64,000 nt of DNA, taken from the NCBI RefSeq assembly GCF_005938125.1, contig NZ_VCQN01000003.1, positions 466,890 through 530,889 on the forward strand, in the 5' to 3' direction. The position numbers and the translations under genes are program-made. Shown piece by piece: positions 34,356 through 42,782 of this stretch; within the stretch, counting starts at the first letter, position 1; every line of letters starts with the position of its first letter. The notes beneath the pieces are model-generated. The model had not been told where the DNA came from, made no database searches, and saw nothing but the letters and a program-made list of their open reading frames with translations. This DNA is from Bacillus sp. BHET2 (GTDB lineage Bacteria; Bacillota; Bacilli; Bacillales; Bacillaceae_B).

Positions 34356-35219
34356 ATGACGGAATTCCAGGTATTAAAACACATCAAAGGTCAGATGGAA
34401 AACTACACGCCGTCTGAAATAGCGGTTGCGCAATACGTGTTGGAGTTTCCAGAGAAAGTAATGGAAATGACTACAAAGCAATTATCAAACTCATGTGGCA
34501 GCAGTGAAGCAGCCATCATCCGATTCTGCAAACGGATCGGAATCAACAGTTTCAGCGGCTTGAAGATTGAGCTTGCCAAAAGTACGAATAGTGAAGTGTC
34601 AAAGAGTCATGACATTAATACCCTTCTGCATTTTGAAGATAATCTAGAAACCGTTTTCGACAAAGTGTTGGCAAACACTCATCAAGCCATTAAAAACACG
34701 GAAAGGCTCTTCTCTATAGCTGAAATGGAGCGGGCTGTAGAGGCATTTCATAAAGCAGAAAGAGTATACCTGTATGGGGTTGGAGGTTCTGCAGTGGTAG
34801 CTGAAGACTTCACACAAAAGCTATTGCGACTGAACTACCTGGCGTTTCAAGCCAGTGATATCCATGTGCAAATGATGATGGCTGCAAACCTGACAGAAAG
34901 AGATGTACTATTCGTTGTCTCCACCTCAGGACAGACAAAGGAAATACTGAAGCTGATGCATGTTGCCGAAGAAAAGGGTGCGACCATCATTCTCTTGACT
35001 CAGCACGGGAAATCACCGGCAAGAAAGCTCGCCAATATCGTCTTGACCATTTCCGAGGAAGAACACAATATCCGAATCGGAACCATGACGGCAAGAATTG
35101 CTCAACTCGTTGTAATTGATGCCTTATTCGTCGCGTTATGCATGAAAAAAGGACATGGCGTCTACGAGCAAATTATTCATACACATGAAGTCGTACAACG
35201 AATGAAAGAGGAGGAATAG
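34356..35219 (+). CDS. RpiR/MurR-family regulator with SIS domain
   Basis: A 287-residue regulator. Residues 1-77 form the HTH_6 domain ('TPSEIAVAQYVLEFPEKVMEMTTKQLSNSCGSSEAAIIRFCKRIGINSFSGLKIEL'); the SIS sugar-phosphate domain ('RVYLYGVGGSAVVAEDFTQKLLRL', 'VVSTSGQTKEIL', 'ATIILLTQHGKSPARKLANI') follows. Its effector is probably MurNAc-6-P or GlcNAc-6-P. ATG at 34356 with GGAGG close by. First gene of the EIIB-EIIC operon; divergent from the mupG operon, and likely controls both. Confidence 0.9.
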   Translation: MTEFQVLKHIKGQMENYTPSEIAVAQYVLEFPEKVMEMTTKQLSNSCGSSEAAIIRFCKRIGINSFSGLKIELAKSTNSEVSKSHDINTLLHFEDNLETVFDKVLANTHQAIKNTERLFSIAEMERAVEAFHKAERVYLYGVGGSAVVAEDFTQKLLRLNYLAFQASDIHVQMMMAANLTERDVLFVVSTSGQTKEILKLMHVAEEKGATIILLTQHGKSPARKLANIVLTISEEEHNIRIGTMTARIAQLVVIDALFVALCMKKGHGVYEQIIHTHEVVQRMKEEE

Positions 35220-35222
35220 GAG

Positions 35223-35528
35223 ATGAAAGTATTATTCGTATGCTCTGGGGGAATGTCCAGCGCCATTGTCGTCAATGCATTGAAGAAAGAGGGAACAAAA
35301 GAGGGGATTGAAATGGAAGTCCATGCAATTGGAACGGGTGAAGTATCTGAGGAAATCTCAAAGGGATGGGATGTTTGTATGGTAGCTCCTCAGATCAGAC
35401 ACCGCTTTGATCAAGTAAAGAAAGCCGCCGATGAAGCCAATGTTCCTTGCGGGCCGATACCACCGCAGGCATACACGCCGCTTGGTGGGGCTACTTTACT
35501 GAAAACAGTAAAAGAATTAGCCAACTAA
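35223..35528 (+). CDS. PTS lactose/cellobiose-family EIIB
   Basis: A 101-residue EIIB. The phospho-cysteine is Cys7 in 'MKVLFVCSGGMSSAIVV', followed by 'WDVCMVAPQIRHRFDQVKKAA'. It takes phosphate from EIIA and passes it to the incoming sugar. It starts 3 bp after the regulator's stop with AGGAGGAATAGG upstream, so it is in the same operon as the regulator and EIIC. Confidence 0.92.
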   Translation: MKVLFVCSGGMSSAIVVNALKKEGTKEGIEMEVHAIGTGEVSEEISKGWDVCMVAPQIRHRFDQVKKAADEANVPCGPIPPQAYTPLGGATLLKTVKELAN

Positions 35529-35555
35529 TTTAATAGGAAACAAGGGGGTAGTAAT

Positions 35556-36836
35556 ATGCAAAAGTTTGTGAACTTTCTGGAGAACAATTTGTCCGGTCCG
35601 ATGGCCAGACTCTCTGAACAAAGGCATTTGCAAGCAATCCGGGATGGGGTTATTTCGGCACTGCCATTTATTATCGTTGGTTCATTTTTTCTTATCTTAG
35701 CGTTCCCGCCACTTCCAGACGCGGGCGTGTTTGGAGACATCAAACAGTGGGCTGCTGACAACATCGTCGAAATCCTGATTCCGTACAGGCTGACTATGTT
35801 TATTATGTCGCTCTATGTCGCCTTCGGGATCGGATACAATCTTTCAAAAAGTTATAAACTGGATCCTTTATCAGGTGCACAAATTTCAGTGGCTGCGCTT
35901 TTATTAACGATTACACCAAAAGTAATGGACGGAGAAGGCTGGGTCCTTCCAATGACCAACCTCGGTGGGCAGGGATTATTCGTTTCCATGGTAGTCTCGA
36001 TTCTGGCGGTTGAAATCCTCAGATTCTGTAAGACGAAGAACATCACGATCAAAATGCCTGAGCAAGTACCGGCATCGGTTTCACGAAGCTTTGAAGCACT
36101 TATTCCTGTAGCAATTGTTATTTTATTGATTTCATCCGTGACTGTCTTAGCCGGAGTAGATCTGCATAAGTTGGTTGGTGTGGCTGTCGCTCCATTGGTT
36201 ACAGCAGGAGACAGCATATTCGGGGTATTGGTTCCTGTATTCCTGATTGATTTCTTCTGGTCATTCGGTATCCACGGGGTATCAGTTGTTGGAACGGTAG
36301 CACGTCCACTTTGGGAAGTATTCCTGGTGAATAACGCTGATGCAGTTGCCAGCGGTGGTACGATTCCACATGTCGCACCGGAAACATTCTACCAATGGTT
36401 CATCTGGATCGGAGGATCAGGTGCAACGCTTGGATTGGTACTGGCGATGGTCTTCTTCTCCCGTTCCAAATATTTAAAAGCTTTAGGAAAAACATGCCTT
36501 GTACCGGGTCTCTTCAATATCAATGAGCCTGTCATATTCGGTGCTCCCATTGTATTGAATCCGATTCTGATCATCCCGTTCATCACGGTTCCTTTAATAA
36601 CAGCAACTATTTCGTATGTGGCAACAACGGTAGGATTAGTATCACCAACCTATATCATGCCACCATGGACACTTCCGGCACCAATCGGCGCGTACCTGGC
36701 AACCGGCGGTGACTGGAGAGCCATCGTCATGGTTCTGATCAATATCGGAATCTCATTTTCCATCTACTTCCCATTCTTGAAAATGTACGACAAAAAAATG
36801 ATGAAGTTAGAAGAAAGCGAACAACAAGCGGCTTAA
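35556..36836 (+). CDS. PTS lactose/cellobiose-family EIIC permease
   Basis: A 426-residue membrane EIIC with about ten helices. Landmarks: 'LSEQRHLQAIRDGVISALPFIIVGSFFLIL', 'HGVSVVGTVARPLWEVFLVNN' and 'LVPGLFNINEPVIFGAPIVLNPILIIPF', the conserved N-E-P sugar-site loop. The family carries beta-disaccharides such as cellobiose, chitobiose and lactose. With MupG and amino-sugar kinases alongside, an amino-sugar disaccharide (chitobiose or a GlcNAc/MurNAc disaccharide) is more likely than cellobiose; this is inference. Confidence 0.9.
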   Translation: MQKFVNFLENNLSGPMARLSEQRHLQAIRDGVISALPFIIVGSFFLILAFPPLPDAGVFGDIKQWAADNIVEILIPYRLTMFIMSLYVAFGIGYNLSKSYKLDPLSGAQISVAALLLTITPKVMDGEGWVLPMTNLGGQGLFVSMVVSILAVEILRFCKTKNITIKMPEQVPASVSRSFEALIPVAIVILLISSVTVLAGVDLHKLVGVAVAPLVTAGDSIFGVLVPVFLIDFFWSFGIHGVSVVGTVARPLWEVFLVNNADAVASGGTIPHVAPETFYQWFIWIGGSGATLGLVLAMVFFSRSKYLKALGKTCLVPGLFNINEPVIFGAPIVLNPILIIPFITVPLITATISYVATTVGLVSPTYIMPPWTLPAPIGAYLATGGDWRAIVMVLINIGISFSIYFPFLKMYDKKMMKLEESEQQAA

Positions 36837-36839
36837 AAG

Positions 36840-37034
36840 AAAAGCGGAGGCGGCTTGACCAGCCCCGACAAGCATAAGACGAGTCAGGCGGAAAGGCGTT
36901 CTTTGCCTTTATGGCTGAATCGGCATATGACCTCGAGGGGCTAGCCGCCGTAGCTGGACAAAGAAAAGCGGAGGCGGCTTGATCAGCCCCGACAAGCATA
37001 AGACGAGTCAGGCGGAAAGGCGTTCTTTGCCTTT
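36840..37034. repeat. Bacillus AAAAGCGGAGGCGGCTTG repeat, one full and one partial copy
   Basis: A 71-bp unit at 36840-36910 recurs at 36964-37034 with a single difference (ACCAGCC versus ATCAGCC). The first copy continues to about 36960, where AGCCGCCGTAGC mirrors GCGGAGGCGGCT at its start, so the full element is an imperfect inverted repeat of about 120 bp. Elements with the core CCCCGACAAGCATAAGACG are familiar from other Bacillus genomes. No gene is contained. Confidence 0.85.
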
Positions 37035-37079
37035 TGTGAAGAAAGGGCTTAATCCTCTAGCAAAATACCATTATATAAA

Positions 37080-37585
37080 TGAAAGAGGCTGGGACAAAAG
37101 TCTTCGAGGCAAGGGAAAATCCGAGCGATATTCGAGATTCTTTGATGAAACGCGAATTCGTTCGGATTTTTTTATTTTGAAAGTACGATCGATGTATGGA
37201 GCTGATTCCAGCTGTTGATTGGAGTGCAAGGCGAAGACTCCTACGGGAAAAGCGGAGTAGGTGAGACCCCGCAGGAGCGGCTGCGAGGCCACTGAAAAAG
37301 TAGTCATTTTATAAAAATGCTGTTTTTTAGGGGGTCAAATATGTCTCCCTACCAGTCTATCGTCGCTTAGAAGCGAATCTGGAGCCTCGTTTTTTAAACA
37401 TCATTTTTTATCTTTAAAATGCTGGACTTTTTCAGTGGCCTCAGCGGCAGCGACGAGGAGGCTCACCTTCCGCCCGAGGAAAGCGAAGCCTTGCACGGAA
37501 ATCAACAGCGGTGTTTCAAGACTAAATACTTTTTTTCGATTGTTCGTCTTTAAAGTGGATGGTTTTAGTTATGTCCCGGCTTCTT
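37080..37585. repeat. Composite inverted-repeat element GAGGCTGGGACA...TGTCCCGGCTTC
   Basis: Outer arms GAGGCTGGGACA (37085-37096) and TGTCCCGGCTTC (37572-37583) are inverted. Inside lie an AAATCCGA...TCGGATTT hairpin (37116-37170) and a larger inverted pair, GCTGTTGATTGGAGTGCAAGGC (from about 37209) against GCCTTGCACGGAAATCAACAGC (to about 37509). The latter is the common Bacillus repeat with ACTCCTACGGGAAAAGC and GAGGAGGCTCACC. It is split by the insertion at 37291-37436. No coding sequence. Confidence 0.8.
37291..37436. mobile_element. MITE-like insertion with ACTGAAAAAGT inverted ends
   Basis: A 146-bp non-coding segment with inverted ends ACTGAAAAAGT (37291) and ACTTTTTCAGT (to 37436), flanked on both sides by GGCC, itself within GAGGCC...GGCCTC. 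Removing it rejoins the known Bacillus repeat around GCAGGAGCGG...CAGCGACGAGGAGGCTCACC. No transposase is present, so it must have been moved by one in trans; the ends recall IS1182-like elements but I cannot confirm the family. Confidence 0.7.
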
Positions 37586-37608
37586 CACTATCGTTAGGAG
37601 TGAATTGA

Positions 37609-37899
37609 ATGACAGAATCGGTTGTGCCAAAGAGAATCGGTTTTAAAAGTGTGTTTGTTCTATTAATCTCTGTATCTATTGGACTCCTACTTCTTTCTAA
37701 ACCATTCATGAGCACTGGATTGGCAAAGGAATGGAGTGTGTTTTTTGCAACGGGCATCTCTGCTTCGATTGGGCTTTCATTTGTCCTTTTGAAATTGGAG
37801 GGCCCTGTTGAAGATGTTTCCGTTAAGAAGAAGCGAATGGTCTTAGCCGTTGTGGTCAGTTTCTTAATCAGTTTTATTTTGGCCTTTGTTGCCAAATAA
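37609..37899 (+). CDS. Small three-helix membrane protein
   Basis: Ninety-six residues with three hydrophobic segments (about residues 13-31, 43-61, 76-94). No motif. The ATG follows a weak TAGGAG. Its stop is 18 bp before the GH4 gene, so the two are probably co-transcribed. Function unknown. Confidence 0.7.
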   Translation: MTESVVPKRIGFKSVFVLLISVSIGLLLLSKPFMSTGLAKEWSVFFATGISASIGLSFVLLKLEGPVEDVSVKKKRMVLAVVVSFLISFILAFVAK

Positions 37900-37917
37900 T
37901 CACAGGAGGCATTGACT

Positions 37918-39234
37918 ATGAGAAACGGAATCAAGGTCGTCACGATTGGCGGTGGCTCGAGCTATACTCCCGAGTTTGTTGAAGGATTGATCAAGCGTTA
38001 TGATGAGCTTCCAGTGAGTGAGCTGTGGCTCGTGGATATTGAAGCCGGGAGAGAAAAGCTTACCATCGTTGGCAATTTAGCTAAGAGAATGGTAGAAAAA
38101 GCAGGGGTCCCGATGGAGATCCATCTTACACTGGATCGCAGAGAAGCATTAGCAGACGCTGACTTTGTAACTACACAGTTGAGAGTAGGCCAACTTAAAG
38201 CCCGGGTACAGGACGAGCGCCTGCCGATCAAATACGGGATGATTGGTCAGGAAACGAACGGGGCAGGGGGATTGTTCAAGGGGATGAGGACGATTCCGGT
38301 CCTTTTGAACATTGCAGATGAAATGGAGGAGCTTTGTCCTGATGCATGGCTGATTAACTTTACGAACCCTGCAGGCATGGTGACGGAGGCTTTGCTCCGA
38401 TATGGATCACATTCTAAAGTCGTTGGCGTTTGTAATCTTCCTATTAATATGAGAATGACATTGGCAAGGCTTCTCGACGTCCATTTAGAACGGCTACATA
38501 TAGACTTTGCCGGACTCAATCATATGGTATATGGGCTGGACGTGTTGGTGGACGGTGAGTCCGTATTAGGGAATGTCTTGGACATGATGGGTGACCCTCA
38601 CAAACAGGTGAGCATGATGAATATCGCACCACTTCCATGGGAACCTGCATTTATCAAGAGTTTAGGAGTTATACCGTGTCCATATCACCGCTATTTTTAT
38701 AAAACGAGTGATATTCTGGAAAAACAATTAGAAGAATTTAAGACTGGAACTACCCGTGCGGAAGTGGTCCAGCACTTAGAAAATGAACTTTTTGAACTGT
38801 ATAAGGATGAAAACATAGCGGTCAAACCTCCGCAGCTTGAACAAAGGGGAGGCGCTTATTATAGCGATGCGGCATGTAATCTCATTTGCTCTATTTTTAA
38901 CGATCGAGGAGATATTCAGACACTGAATGTTCGTAACGACGGAGCAATAAGTGACCTACCACGGGAATCTGCCGTGGAAGTGAATTGTGTCGTTACGAAA
39001 GCGGGACCGAAGCCGATTGCCGTCGGAGAGCTTCCCGTTTCTGTAAGTGGTCTCGTTCACCAGATCAAATCCTTTGAACGGGTGGCTGCAGAAGCATCTG
39101 TTACCGGTTCCTATGAAAAAGCATTGCTCGCCATGACGATTCATCCATTGGTGACGAGTGACGTGAAGGCGAAGCAGCTGCTGGATGACATGCTTGATGT
39201 GCATAAGGAGTATTTGCCGCAGTTAGGTAAGTAA
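37918..39234 (+). CDS. 6-phospho-beta-glucosidase, glycoside hydrolase family 4
   Basis: A 438-residue NAD+/Mn2+-dependent GH4 enzyme: N-terminal Rossmann 'VVTIGGGSSYTPEFVEGLI', 'RLPIKYGMIGQETNGAGGLFKGMRTIPV', the metal-site Cys in 'VVGVCNLPINMR' and His in 'FAGLNHMVYGLDV', and 'IPCPYHRYFYKTSDI'. GH4 enzymes cleave 6-phosphorylated disaccharides by transient oxidation at C3. Placed after a Lac-family EIIC, it probably processes the imported phosphodisaccharide. ATG at 37918 with AGGAGG. It is separated from EIIC by 770 bp of repeats, so it likely has its own promoter. Confidence 0.88.
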   Translation: MRNGIKVVTIGGGSSYTPEFVEGLIKRYDELPVSELWLVDIEAGREKLTIVGNLAKRMVEKAGVPMEIHLTLDRREALADADFVTTQLRVGQLKARVQDERLPIKYGMIGQETNGAGGLFKGMRTIPVLLNIADEMEELCPDAWLINFTNPAGMVTEALLRYGSHSKVVGVCNLPINMRMTLARLLDVHLERLHIDFAGLNHMVYGLDVLVDGESVLGNVLDMMGDPHKQVSMMNIAPLPWEPAFIKSLGVIPCPYHRYFYKTSDILEKQLEEFKTGTTRAEVVQHLENELFELYKDENIAVKPPQLEQRGGAYYSDAACNLICSIFNDRGDIQTLNVRNDGAISDLPRESAVEVNCVVTKAGPKPIAVGELPVSVSGLVHQIKSFERVAAEASVTGSYEKALLAMTIHPLVTSDVKAKQLLDDMLDVHKEYLPQLGK

Positions 39235-39256
39235 ATTACTAGTAGATAAAAGGGAG

Positions 39257-39293
39257 AAGTGTTCCAAATCTTGATTTGGGACGCTTTTTTTTT
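39257..39293 (+). terminator. Terminator after the GH4 gene
   Basis: Stem GTGTTCCAAAT/ATTTGGGACGC with wobble pairs and an extended T-tract. Confidence 0.8.
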
Positions 39294-39347
39294 GATGGGA
39301 AAGTGATTTTTAGGGTAGGAGTGATGATATGAAGGGGTGTTGTGGTC

Positions 39348-39465
39348 TTATTATCGAGTTTGGACTGTTTATTATCGACTTTCCAGATATATTATCGAGT
39401 TCGGCCAATTTATTATCGACTTTCGGGATATATTATCGACTTTGCCCCTATTATTATCGACCTTA
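39348..39465. repeat. Tandem TTATTATCGA array B, period 20-21 bp
   Basis: Six units with TATCGA cores at 39352, 39373, 39393, 39414, 39434 and 39455: steps alternate 21, 20, 21, 20, 21. The 10-14 bases between cores vary (TTTGGACTGTT, CTTTCCAGATA, GTTCGGCCAAT). It is the longer relative of array A at 11.9 kb and fills most of the 373-bp gap before the transporter gene. Confidence 0.88.
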
Positions 39466-39607
39466 GATTAAGAAGCAATTGCCAAGTTGGACAGGATTCC
39501 GTCATATTCTCAAAATAGTTCATCCCCCCTCATTTCCCTCACATCTTTCCCCGGGACGAGCATACCATGTTAGAAAGAACGCTTGATCAGAAAGGATACG
39601 CTCGCCC

Positions 39608-40531
39608 ATGATTCCAGTTAGAACGAAAGTTGCCGCTTCACTATATGCTACGCTGTCGATCAGCTTCTGGGGGATATCCTTCGTATCGACGAAAGCGGTG
39701 CTAAGGACGCTTGATCCGTACACGCTACTTGTTCTTCGATTTGCAATAGGTGCAGCATTTCTACTCTTCTTACTACTTCTAAATAGATACCGACTCAAGA
39801 TTCCATTCAAATATATTCCTCATCTGATTGTGCTTGGTGTTCTGGGTGTGTTCATTCACCAAGTCGTCCAGGCGACGGCACTACTGACGATCGATGCATC
39901 ATCTGCGGGATGGATGATTTCTTTTTCACCCGTCTTCACCGTCATCCTCTCCATGCTGTTCTTACATGAAAAAATGACTGTACCAAAGGCGATTGGCATG
40001 ATTGTTGCCATTACAGGGGTACTGATAGTCACGTCGGCAAGGAACGGGCAGTCTATTGGATTTGCTTTCAACATCGGGTATTTCCTCATGATCATCAGTA
40101 CATTAAACTGGGCAATCTACTCAGTATTACTGAAAAAACTCCGTATTCAATTGCCTTCACTCGTCATCACGTTTTATATGAGTCTATTGGGATTCAGCTT
40201 AACCATCCCCTTCCTCATAAGAAACCGTGGGTGGGAAAGCATCTCCCTTTTAACAAATGTGGAGTGGGTGCATTTGCTATTTCTCGGTGTTTTTGTATCT
40301 GGCATTGCTTATTGGTATTGGGCAAAGGCGCTTGCGGTGCTGGATGCTTCAAAGGTGTCGATGTTTCTGTATTTGGAGCCCGTCACCACGTTGGTCGCGG
40401 CGATACTTCTTCTGCATGAGAAGATTTTCTTCATAAGCGTACTAGGTGGAGTCATAATTATAATAGGAGTTGTGATTGTGAATGGCCAGAAGATCTCCAT
40501 TTTCCATCAGTATCTATGGAGGAAACGATAA
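39608..40531 (+). CDS. EamA/DMT-family transporter
   Basis: A 307-residue ten-helix permease with two EamA repeats: 'ATLSISFWGISFVSTKAVLR' starts the first, 'LMIISTLNWAIYSVLLKKLR' the second, with 'YLEPVTTLVAAILLLHEKI' near the end. Substrate unknown. It is 15 bp before the cysteine dioxygenase gene and probably co-transcribed, so export or import of a sulfur compound is a reasonable guess. The ribosome site is weak (AAAGGA, 12 nt away). Confidence 0.83.
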   Translation: MIPVRTKVAASLYATLSISFWGISFVSTKAVLRTLDPYTLLVLRFAIGAAFLLFLLLLNRYRLKIPFKYIPHLIVLGVLGVFIHQVVQATALLTIDASSAGWMISFSPVFTVILSMLFLHEKMTVPKAIGMIVAITGVLIVTSARNGQSIGFAFNIGYFLMIISTLNWAIYSVLLKKLRIQLPSLVITFYMSLLGFSLTIPFLIRNRGWESISLLTNVEWVHLLFLGVFVSGIAYWYWAKALAVLDASKVSMFLYLEPVTTLVAAILLLHEKIFFISVLGGVIIIIGVVIVNGQKISIFHQYLWRKR

Positions 40532-40546
40532 CATCAGGGAGGAATC

Positions 40547-41101
40547 ATGTTGACCTTAATGGAACGGATATCCAAGCGATTAGAGCCATTGAATGCCACT
40601 TCCACTAAAGAGCTTAAACAAGCCCTACAGTCTCTGCAAATCAGTCTCGACGACTTACAGCCATACTTGCGTTCTCCAGATGGAAAGCCGTATTATCGAA
40701 AGCTCCTGTATCATAATAAAGAAGTAGAGTTACTTGTGATGAATTGGTCCGACATTGAATGTGCACCACATGATCACGGAGAGTCCAAGGGATGGATTCA
40801 AGTCCTGGATGGTGCGTCTGTCAATACGGTCTTTGAGGTGAATGATCATCAACTTCCAGAAGAGATTTTTGATCGTGAATATCGGGAGGGATCGTTCTTT
40901 TTTGCACCGAAGAAGTCTGTTCATAAAATGAAGAAGGGAAACAGTGAGGACCTGGTCACGCTCCATCTTTATTCGCCGCCCATTGAAGGGATGATGGTGT
41001 ACGACCTGGAAAAGTGCGCAGCTTGTGTGGTATCAGAGGAATGCGGGGCATGGTGGCCGGATCATATCAAGCAAAAGTTGAAGGAAATTCAGTTAAAATA
41101 G
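40547..41101 (+). CDS. Cysteine dioxygenase-type cupin
   Basis: A 184-residue cupin of the cysteine dioxygenase type I family. The iron-site histidines are in 'CAPHDHGESKGWIQVLDG' and 'KKSVHKMKKG'. It oxidises L-cysteine (or a related thiol) to the sulfinic acid with O2. Many bacterial members act on cysteine and help sulfur turnover. GGAGGAATC precedes the ATG; operon with the transporter upstream. Thiol substrates other than cysteine cannot be ruled out. Confidence 0.85.
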   Translation: MLTLMERISKRLEPLNATSTKELKQALQSLQISLDDLQPYLRSPDGKPYYRKLLYHNKEVELLVMNWSDIECAPHDHGESKGWIQVLDGASVNTVFEVNDHQLPEEIFDREYREGSFFFAPKKSVHKMKKGNSEDLVTLHLYSPPIEGMMVYDLEKCAACVVSEECGAWWPDHIKQKLKEIQLK

Positions 41102-41106
41102 AAAGA

Positions 41107-41140
41107 GCGTTCCTCTGGTGAAGGAGGAACGCCATTTTTT
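41107..41140. terminator. Terminator between cysteine dioxygenase and GHL10 genes
   Basis: Arms GCGTTCCTC (41107-41115) and GAGGAACGC (41124-41132) with an 8-nt loop, then CATTTTTTT; lies between convergent genes. Confidence 0.88.
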
Positions 41141-41142
41141 TG

Positions 41143-42693
41143 TCAATGGACTCTTACAGTTTTTGCATCTTTACTTTCTACGCCGGTTGGAGAAATGGAT
41201 GTCACCCCATAAGTGTACATCCCGCCTTTATTAGCTGAAGTATCTTCGTAGGTTGTAAGATGATTTTCGGAATACACAATATCCACGATATTCGCAGCAT
41301 TCTCGTAATCTCCTTCTTTCACGCCATCAAAACGATAGATGACGTACTTTCTTGCATCGGAATGCTTTTTATCATCGATGATCAACTTGATGCCGTCATG
41401 TTTTTTAACTGCTTTCACTTTATTTGGTTTCTTCGGAAGCTTATCGTTGTTCCAAGGCGTGGCAGGAGTCAAAGCTTTCTCTGTGTATACTTCGCTGCGT
41501 AATAGATCTGCGTATCCAAGAGGGTTTTCGAAAATTTGTCTGAGAGAGAAATGCATTTGTCCAAGAGCCGTTCCATTCTCGCGATTATCCATGATTTGCC
41601 CGGGAAGTTCATAAGGATTGAACCATTCCTGGTCAAAATTGTCCCCCACTTTATAATCCGCCATCCCGATATATAGATTGACTGGGTGATTATCTGCATA
41701 TTTGCTCACTTCTTGACTCCACCAATCCAGGAGAACGGAGTAGTTAGCCACATCAAGTTTTCTAGACCAATAGATTTGCGGAGTAATATAATCAATGCTT
41801 CCATCTTTGATCCATTGACGGGTGTCAGCATACAGGTCGTCAAAATTGGTTTGTCCTGCCTGTGTCTCGCTTCCAGTCGGATCATCGGCAATATTTCTCC
41901 ATACACCAAATGGGGAGATACCAAATTGAACATAGTCCTTTATGTCTTTAATCTCTAAGTTAATATCAGCTACAAGCTCATCGACATTGTTGCGTCTCCA
42001 ATCGTCGATATTATCGAACGAGTTGCCATATTTCTCGTATGTATCTTGATCTGGGAAGCTTTCTCCTGCAATTTTGTAAGGGTAGAAATAATCATCCATG
42101 TGAACGGCTTCGATGTCATAATTGCCAACCAGTTCTTTCACTGTATCAATCAAGTATTCTTGTACCTCGGGAATACCAGGATTCAAATAGTGTTGCTTTC
42201 CGTATTTCAGGACCCAATCCGGGTGAAGTTTGGCAACGTTATTTTCTGCTAGAGATTCGATCGTTTGATTGGGCATAGTAATCCGATAAGGGTTCACCCA
42301 GGCATGAATCTCCATACCGCGCTTGTGCGATTCCTCTATCATGATTTCAAGTGGGTCATAGCCTGGATCGGTTCCTTGCTCATCTCCAGAAATATATTGT
42401 GACCAGGGAGCTAGTTTAGAAGGGTATAAGGCATCAGCAGTTGGTTTCACTTGATAGATCACCGTGTTGAATTTCAAGGTTTTTAATTCGTCCAGAGAGC
42501 TCGTCGCCCAATCCCGAAACTCCTGCTCGTCCATTCCGGCTGCCATATCAATGTTTACTACTGTTGCAATCCACGCCGCACGCATTTCATGCTTAGGTGA
42601 GCTGGTTTCTGCCGCTTTTGCTTTCCCGTTAGAAAAAGGAAGACCCATGGAGAACAACATGACCGCCATGATCAAGTACTTCAATGTTTTCAT
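41143..42693 (-). CDS. Secreted family 10-like glycosyl hydrolase (GHL10, YngK/DigH type)
   Basis: A 516-residue exported protein: signal peptide 'MKTLKYLIMAVMLFSMGLPFSNGKAKA', then a GHL10/DUF187 TIM barrel ('EMRAAWIATVVNIDMAA', 'NTVIYQVKPTADALYPSKLAPW', 'MEIHAWVNPYRI', 'IEAVHMDDYFYPY', 'FGISPFGVWRN', 'ITPQIYWSRK') and a fibronectin-III-like C-terminal domain from about residue 425. E. coli DigH, of the same family, cleaves stem-peptide-free peptidoglycan glycan strands, and B. subtilis YngK is the close relative. The promoter carries the same palindrome as the MupG/RpiR cluster. Confidence 0.87.
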   Translation of the reverse strand: MKTLKYLIMAVMLFSMGLPFSNGKAKAAETSSPKHEMRAAWIATVVNIDMAAGMDEQEFRDWATSSLDELKTLKFNTVIYQVKPTADALYPSKLAPWSQYISGDEQGTDPGYDPLEIMIEESHKRGMEIHAWVNPYRITMPNQTIESLAENNVAKLHPDWVLKYGKQHYLNPGIPEVQEYLIDTVKELVGNYDIEAVHMDDYFYPYKIAGESFPDQDTYEKYGNSFDNIDDWRRNNVDELVADINLEIKDIKDYVQFGISPFGVWRNIADDPTGSETQAGQTNFDDLYADTRQWIKDGSIDYITPQIYWSRKLDVANYSVLLDWWSQEVSKYADNHPVNLYIGMADYKVGDNFDQEWFNPYELPGQIMDNRENGTALGQMHFSLRQIFENPLGYADLLRSEVYTEKALTPATPWNNDKLPKKPNKVKAVKKHDGIKLIIDDKKHSDARKYVIYRFDGVKEGDYENAANIVDIVYSENHLTTYEDTSANKGGMYTYGVTSISPTGVESKDAKTVRVH

Positions 42694-42782
42694 TTACAAA
42701 TCCCTCTCTCTCAGTTACGGTTCATAGAAAGAAACCGTTTTCATTTTATTGAAATAATACTTCATGAAATAATTTAAAAATA

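Noticed and set aside
39541..39607. Possible RNA element (GAGCATACC...GGATACGCTC) before the EamA gene
   Set aside because: Pairing is imperfect and no known riboswitch or T-box motif is present.
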